DNA of 64,000 bases from Linum tenue (taxonomy: Eukaryota; Streptophyta; Magnoliopsida; Malpighiales; Linaceae): assembly GCA_946122785.1 (NCBI GenBank), contig CAMGYJ010000002.1, positions 19,752,492 to 19,816,491 on the forward strand. Direction: 5' to 3'. Numbering within the stretch: the first letter of the stretch is position 1; every line of letters begins with the position of its first letter. Below, one piece after another: positions 55,394 to 64,000 of this stretch. Under the pieces are notes generated by a model that was given only the letters and a program-made list of their open reading frames with translations, was not told the DNA's origin and did not search any database. The translations under genes were made by a program, and so were the position numbers.

Positions 55394-58377
55394 CTGCAAG
55401 GGATCTGCACAGAGTCGAATTGGGAAGGCTTCTAAATCTTTTAGAGATATCATGGAGACAGAAATCAAGGGAAGTCTGGCTAAAAAAGAGAGACCAAAAC
55501 ACCAATTTCTTCCACAAAGTTGCCAATTTCATAAGAAAGCTCAACAAAATCGTTTGCATCAAAATCAACGGAACTCTTGTCGAAGGTCAAGACGAAGTAG
55601 CAGGCAAACTGGTGGACTTCTATTAGAACTTTTTCAAAGAAAGCACACCCGATCGGCCTTTCCCAAGAACTTACAGCAACGTTGTTATTTCCCACAACAA
55701 AGTCCTCGCTCTCACAAAACCCTTCAGCGAAAAGGAAATTTGGGAATGTCTGAGCGACTGCGACGGAAGCAAGGCTCCTGGCCCCGACAGATTCACATGG
55801 GAATTCTACAAAATGTTCTGGACTTGGGTGAAAGTTGATGCAGCTCGCGCTTTCTCCGAATTCCATTCCAACGGCACACTTCCAAAAAGCGTCACGCACT
55901 CATTCCTTTGCTTGCTTCCCAAGCGTGACGTAGTTGAGGTACCAAAGATTTAAGGCCTATCATTCTGATGGGCTCTATCAATAAATTAATCAGCAAGGTG
56001 CTCGCAACCAGGTTAAGCTTTTTGTTACCTAAGATAGTCTCGCACAGCCAACAAGCCTCTGTGAAAGGTCGCCAAATCGCGGACGCCGGTTTGATCGCTT
56101 TTGAACTAGTTGACAGCAGGAAGAAGAGCAAAAAATCTGGCCTCATGTTCAAACTCGATATCGAGAAAGCTTTTGACAACGTGAATTGGGGATGTCTGTT
56201 CAAGTTTCTCTTGAGTGTAGGTTTCCCCCCGAAATGGCTCGACTGGATTCAAGGTACAATGTGCTCTCCCATAGTCTCTATCCTCATCAATGGTGAATCC
56301 AAAGGTTTCTTCCCTATGCAAAAAGGCCTCTGACAAGGCGACCCACTCTTTTCTGGCCTTTTTGTGCTAATTAATCATGGATATTCTGGATTTTATGTTC
56401 TCCAAAGTTCGAGAGGCTGGAAAAATCAAGGGTTTCTCCATGAATGAAGCTGAAGACAGGGGTGAAGTTACACACCTACTATTCGCAGATGATACCCTCG
56501 TCTTCTGCGAAGCTGCGTATGACCTGGTCTGAACATCATAGCCACTCTCGTTTTCTTCCAAGCGGTTACAGGGCTTAATATCAACCTTGACAAAACCGTC
56601 ATGTACACTGTCGGCGACATCCCGAATCCGGAGTTCTATGCAAACTTGTTTGGATGCAAATGGAGTGCAGAAACCTTCCAAGTATTTGGGGTTCCCCCTG
56701 GGGGCCAAACTCAATGCAATCTCTACCTGGGACTCAATCATTGACAAGTATCAGAAACGATTGGAAGGATGGAAGAGAAGGTTTCTGTCAATAGGGGGAA
56801 GAGTTATCCTCAATAAATCAGTCTTGTCTAGTCAAGCAGTATACCTCTTCTCGCTTCTGAAGGCCCCGAAAACCGTCATTCAACGCAGATTTATTTGGAG
56901 TGGCACGGCGGAGAACTACAAAGCCCCCTGGTTAGCTGGGACATGTGCAAGGCGCCCTGTTCCAAAGGTGGGTTAGGGATCACCGATTTGGCATGTTTCA
57001 ATAGTGCAATGTTGGGCAAATGGCACTGGAGGTTTGCCACTGAAAATGATAGATGGTGGAGGAAGCTAATATGTCATAAATACCCAAACTCCCAGTCTCA
57101 ATGGTATTCCGAAAAATGCAGCAGCGGCTTCACTAATTCAGCTTGGGCCAATATATTGAACGAATTCGATAGTTTCTGGAAAATGACTTGCATCGATCCG
57201 GGTAGCGGAGCTTGGAGCTCTTTCTAGCATGACATTTGGACCCCTAAAACCTCACTCACGGTCAACTATCCGCGGGTCGCCGCTGCCTCATCCGCTCCCA
57301 ATGCCCGAATCTGTGATGTCCTCACACTCAATGAAGAAGGTATTAGATGGGATTTGCCTTTAAACATTGTTTTGAGAGGGGGAGCTGAGCGCAAACTCTC
57401 TAATTTGTTTGAGTTTCTTAATAATCACGCTAACGACAGGGTCTCAAGCGGGCCTAGTCGCCCTGTTTGGCTTCCCGACCTAGAAAATTCTTTCTCTGTT
57501 CATTCAATGTACAGGACACTCATGAAAAGCAGATTCCTAGGCATCTCCAACTTCCCAGCCAAGTCGGTCTAAAAATCTGTCATCCCGAACAAAATCTGCA
57601 TCTTCCTATGGCTGACCACGCTGAAGAAGATCCAAACTCTTAACAATCTCAAGAAGAAGGGTTGGTTCATCGCCAATAGATGCGCCCTCTGTGAAAAGAA
57701 TGAGGAATCAGCTGACCACATATTCATCCATTGCAATTTTATGAAGGAGGTATGGCGATGATGCATAGATGCTTGCCCGAGAATTGACAACATAAAAGAA
57801 GACATTATATCTACAATCAGTGAGTGGCAATCAAGAGCACCTGACACCCCAGACGAATGGATTAATTTCTGCGCACTTCACGCCGTTTGTTGGCAAATAT
57901 GGCACGAGAGAAACAGACGAACTTTCCAGGATTCAAGACAGGGACCAATAACTGTCGCCAGTAGAGCTTTCAAGTCCATGATCGAATGGCCGGTGGCGAT
58001 GATCAAAATCACCAAAGAAGAGGGACGCCAATGGCTCAACGAGCAGATCAGAAGAGTACTCTACTCGGACAGCTGAGTTCTTCCGCAAGGTCCCCAGTTT
58101 CTGAATTGAACTGCCTCGTTTTTATTTTTGTTTGGTTGGCCTTCCTTTTATCTCTGCCCTTTGCCTTACACAGTAGAAATGGTCTGGTCCATTTACTTGT
58201 GGCTTCCCTCTGTTTTCTTTTGTTATTCATTAGTTTTCCTGTATTTTGCTCCTGACTTGCTGGCGGCTCAATCTTGTTGAGCCTATAGCTCCTTTCGTCT
58301 TTCTTTTCTATTCTGTTTTGTTTCACTTTTTTTCGTCTTAATAATAATTATCTCACCATTATAAAAAAAAAAAAAAA

Positions 58378-59569
58378 TTCGTCCGGCGTTTTTAGTCACG
58401 TCCTTCAGCAGTAGTCTGTTCTGAGATAGCGAATCTTTGATCCGCTGCAGCAACGGTACGACGCCATCGCTATCTTCTTCGCCAAGTAAGAACTTCTATA
58501 ATAAGGTGAGCCCATGACTTTGACTTATATATAAGATTCGGATTTCTAATCAATATCAAAGTAAGAAAACTTTTCTAAGAGGCGGTTACTTCCTAGCCCC
58601 AGGACTTATACCGTACTCACCGACCGAAAGAACAAGGATGAAAAGCCACTAGAACACTGAAGCTTTCAAGCCCTAAGAAAGAGTCCCATCCAAGCTCCTG
58701 CTCTTAGATCATTTTGGTAGTACTCGATTTTCCTTCTTCTTCCCACTAAACTCATCCCCGTGCTTGAGTAGAAGTGGCTTCCTATCTTCACCCCTCTCTC
58801 CTCTCCCTATCGGTCGAGTATATTAACACCCTCTCCCTTCGCCCTTCTCCCTCTCAGTTTCTATATGCGAACTCTCCCCCTCTCCTTTCAGTCGAGCATA
58901 TTGATAACCTCTCCTCTCAATTTCTTCGAGCTTCTTTCTCTCTTAGAGAGTCAAGTCGCCGTCGCCTCCATCGTCGTCGATGTGGACGGTGCGAAACTGG
59001 CCTTGTCGGCCGTGTCGGTGACGTTGCCCATGGTTTGTCTGTTTTCTTCGCGGTGGTTAGGGAAAGGTATTGGTTTATTTTTACGGATGTAATTCCATCA
59101 AACCCTCTAATGGCATTGCTTCATTTTTGAAATGGTATTGATATCTTTTTGAAATGGTATTGATTTGCTTTCATAGTGGTAGTGGTTTATTTTGGTACTG
59201 GTCTGATTCGTGTAATAGTATAGATTGTTTATATTGGTAGTTTTGGTGTTTATCGAAGTGGTAGTGGTTGTCTAATGGATTGGTAGTGATTTTTTTTTTT
59301 TTCTATAATGTTATTGGTGTTTTTCGAAGTGGTAGTGGTTGGCTAATGGATTGGTAGTGATTTCTAGTTTTTTTCTATAATGGTATTGATGTTTTTCGAA
59401 GTGGTAGTGATTGCCTAATGAATTGGTGGTGATTTCTTGTTTTTTCTATAATGGTGGTACTGGTGTTTTTCGAAGTGGTAGTGATTTCTTGTTTTTTTTA
59501 TACAGAAAGATTGAGAAAAATAAGGAAAGGAGATCTGGCTAGAGATTATGGAAGTGAGAGAAAGAGAGA
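58378..59569. other. Intergenic, no recognised gene
   Basis: On the - strand 58490-58385 is an open segment (VVPLLQRIKDSLSQNRLLLK) that could be a gene fragment hit by the LINE, but I cannot place it. 58774-59130 holds + strand open frames rich in Ser/Leu without motifs. The minisatellite follows. Confidence 0.35.
59225..59500. repeat. Minisatellite, period about 70 bp
   Basis: Roughly four units of GTTTTTCGAAGTGGTAGTG, then TAATGGATTGGTAGTGATTT, then TTTCTATAATGGTATTG, in order, with small differences. Confidence 0.85.
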
Positions 59570-59579
59570 GAATTGTAAT

Positions 59580-61044
59580 GGGTTAATTGCATGATTGGTC
59601 ACTGAAATTACAAAAAACGTTCATGTTTGGTCACTGGAAATATTTAAATCCAATTTTGGTCACTCAAATTAGTTAAATGGTTCAAGTTTGGTCACTCTCC
59701 GTCCATTTCCGTTAATTCTAGCTTACGTGGCAGTCAACTTTCCTAGTTGACCGTTAAATATGTGACGTGACAATTAAAAAATTATTAAAAATAAAAAGAT
59801 AAACTTTTATATTTTCCACCTCATTATTACATTCATTGAAATAAAAAATAAAAAAAATTCTTTTCTACACCAACCAATTGTACTTTTCCCCTTATGCCCA
59901 CCTGACCAACTCAATTGGCCGCCCTTCCCCTGTCTTCACCCCCTTCCATAAACACAAGTACATAACCCTCCACCGCCTGCAAATCCAAAAGGAGAAAACG
60001 ATCAGCGACTCTTGCAGTGTCAGGAATTACAGCGGCAGCGAGGTGGGCGGCGTGGGTCGGGTCTCCATCGTTCTTCCTGCTCGACCAACCCATCGCCCTA
60101 AATTCCATCGCCCTTGTTCAACGAAATTTTTTAATTCCATCACCCTGCTGCTCCCCCGTCGCTGCCGCCTTGGCTCAGTCGGTGCCGGATTTCTCAGCGG
60201 CGCTGAGGAAGGAGAACAAGAAGCATTTGCCTTCACCGACCCTCGCTCTGCAGCTCTTCCTCTGCTCTGCCCGTCGCTGACGTCTAGGCTCAGTTCGTTG
60301 CTTGAATTATCAGCGGCGCTTAGGGAGGAGAATAGGAATTCCTCGACCTAGTGATTCCTCGCGGCGGCTCGTCGAGCCTTGGTTTTGGTTTCGGTGCGAA
60401 CGTCGAGCGAATTGATTCTGGTGGAGAGAATTCCAGTGAGGCACTGGCCCCCGAAGCGGTTGAAGAAGTGAAGTCCTGGCTCGCCAATCGCTCGAAGCGA
60501 CCCCATCGCCGCCATCGCCCTTTAAGATTTTGCTCTCTCTGCCCCAATCGCCACCGGCGGAATTCTCTTCTCCAACTCCGCTGCTGTGCCACTCAAGGAT
60601 GCAGAAGAAAAGAAAGATCCATTACTCTGCTTCGGCGGTCGCCTCCGCCATGCCTTCCGTTGTGTCGATCGAGAACGCAGAAGAGTTGGCAACTCCCGAG
60701 CCCTCTGCTCGATTTTCCTAATTGAGAAGTATAGTTGGTTGGTGTAGAAAAGAAATTAATTTTTTATTTTTATTTTTATTTTTTTATTTCAATGAATGTA
60801 ATAATGAGGTGGAAAATATAAAAGTTTATTTTTATTTTTATAATTTTTTAATTGCCACGTCACATATTTAACGGTCAACTAGGAAAGTTGAGTGCCACGT
60901 AAGCTAGAATTAACGGAAATGGCGGAGAGTGACCAAACTTGAACCATTTAACTAATTTGAGTGACCAAGATTGGATTTAAATATTTCCAGTGACCAAACA
61001 TGAACGTTTTTTGTAATTTCAATGACCAATCATGCAATTAACCC
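59580..61044. mobile_element. Mutator-like element with about 300-bp TIRs
   Basis: Flanked by the 10-bp duplication GAATTGTAAT (59570-59579, 61045-61054). The ends are GGGTTAATTGCATGATTGGT and its complement. The inverted repeats continue with few changes for about 300 bp (GTTCATGTTTGGTCACTGGA, TTCAAGTTTGGTCACTC, TTCATTGAAATAAAAAATAA). The centre (about 59880-60720) is GC-richer and open on both strands, for example + strand 60351-60725 with EALAPEAVEEVKSWLANRS. It may be captured gene sequence but I recognise no family. No transposase. Confidence 0.9.
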
Positions 61045-61054
61045 GAATTGTAAT

Positions 61055-61598
61055 TAATAGATTTTTGTAACTGCAATGTAATTTATCAAAAAAACCTAAT
61101 TAATACAATTTATTTTTCCATACCCAATTTACCCTTAGTAACCATGATGATTTTGTAGTAATCACCATAACCCCTCCCTCAAAATGCTTTAGAAACCTTA
61201 TCATACCGACTGGTCGGATAAAAAATAAAAATGCTTTAAAAATTATTAAACCACAATTCAACTACAATTTTAGTACAAAATATCATACTACTAACTTTTT
61301 AGTTACTTTTTCGGTACAATGTCATTTTTCACAACCATTGGAAATAACTAAAAATAGCTTCCAAGCATGTTATTCAGTGTTTCGTATGGGTACAGATAGA
61401 AGCTGCATGCAACATCTTAAGATTTAGGAACTTAAGCGGGAAGAAACTCATGCCTAAACTTGACTGCACAAAACTCTTCCCTCCATCAATACAACATTCC
61501 CAAAATTTTCATCATCATCATCAGAGGCAGCAAACAGCAGCACAACTTCTGGCTATCTGATGTCAGTTGGATGGTCTTTTAAGGAGCTTTTGGTTGGC
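61055..61598. other. Intergenic and 3' UTR of the ABCC gene
   Basis: AT-rich. The part next to 61599 should be the ABCC 3' UTR (- strand). No other feature is seen. Confidence 0.5.

Positions 61599-64000
<2,402 letters not shown>

Larger units (their letters stand above)
52932..58076 (+). pseudogene. LINE ORF2: endonuclease, reverse transcriptase, zf-RVT, broken
   Basis: The start MEDSILGWNVRGIGDPNK at 52932 is the usual plant LINE endonuclease N-terminus. Further motifs are VGLVETKL, IGDFNMV and RFTWSRGGD, then a TGA at 53514-53516. After the triplication the frame resumes at about 55390 (LKAARDLHRVELGRL, KRDQNTNFFHKVAN). RT follows with SINKLISKVLATRL, QQASVKGRQI, FKLDIEKAFDNVNW and the catalytic FADDT near 56487. 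The C-terminal zf-RVT region (CALCEKNEESADHIFIHC) is near 57675-57740. The last residues before TGA (58074-58076) are RRVLYSDS. Stops at 55624, 56332, 56530 and 57226, among others, show it is dead. Confidence 0.85.
51600..58377 (+). mobile_element. L1-type LINE, degenerate, with internal triplication
   Basis: A non-LTR element with ORF1-like and ORF2 regions and a poly(A) tail (A15 at 58363-58377). The 5' limit is uncertain. GC-rich sequence starts near 51605 and contains two diverged copies of a CCGCCTCCTCCCTCT unit about 75 bp apart, perhaps 5' UTR repeats. I could not find a target duplication. The endonuclease part of ORF2 is present three times (53144-55393). Many stops make the copy inactive. 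Confidence 0.85.

Noticed and set aside
60027..60725. Open frames in the core of the second Mutator-like element as real genes
   Set aside because: Several frames on both strands overlap and none shows a family motif or splice structure; kept only as possible captured sequence.

Overview
This is nuclear DNA of a flowering plant, almost certainly a eudicot. It has intron-rich genes with GT-AG introns, a plant-type tRNA-Ser, a plastid-targeted CNNM/DUF21 gene, an ABCC transporter, a FAR1-like sequence, and dense Ty3/gypsy, L1-type LINE, Mutator-like and MITE insertions. Nothing bacterial, organellar or CRISPR-like was seen. The species cannot be named from the sequence alone.

Layout. 1-18493: two nested Athila-type Ty3/gypsy elements of one family. 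An outer element on the + strand (5' end outside the window) is split inside its gag-protease frame by an inner, complete, oppositely oriented element (627-12565) with 1339-bp LTRs and a 5-bp target duplication TCATG. 18494-20345: a FAR1/FRS-like pseudogene next to the outer element's 3' end. 21134-23140: a tandem duplication, a MITE and a tRNA-Ser(GCT) gene. 23961-31824: two different small LTR elements that carry only gag, one with a DNA transposon inside its 5' LTR, and between them a MITE holding a short poly(A) insert. 32448-40151: the last exon of an unrecognised + strand gene, convergent with a 15-exon chloroplast CNNM-type gene on the - strand. 42644-43100: a candidate three-exon gene for a small membrane protein. 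44220-51215: AT-rich DNA with four copies of a dispersed repeat, one of them split by a Mutator-like element that has captured part of a HAESA-like LRR receptor kinase gene. 51600-58377: a decayed L1-type LINE whose endonuclease region is present three times in tandem. 59580-61044: a Mutator-like element with TIRs of about 300 bp. 61599-64000: the 3' half of an ABCC (MRP) transporter gene on the - strand.

The host genes are few: the CNNM-type Mg transporter candidate, the ABCC transporter, the tRNA, the small membrane protein candidate and the + strand exon. The CNNM-then-ABCC order recalls Arabidopsis At3g13070-At3g13080, so the transposon-rich stretch between them may be an expanded version of a conserved gene pair. 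Several otherwise well-conserved frames (CNNM N-terminus, two ABCC exons, both Athila second ORFs, inner gag) are broken by single-base indels in or beside short homopolymers, so consensus error must be excluded before these genes are called dead.

The most unusual signals are the hairpin junctions of the LINE triplication, the 22-bp palindromes spread through the Athila family, the compact Athila derivative with gag-protease joined to the integrase tail, and the Mutator-like element carrying a receptor-kinase fragment.
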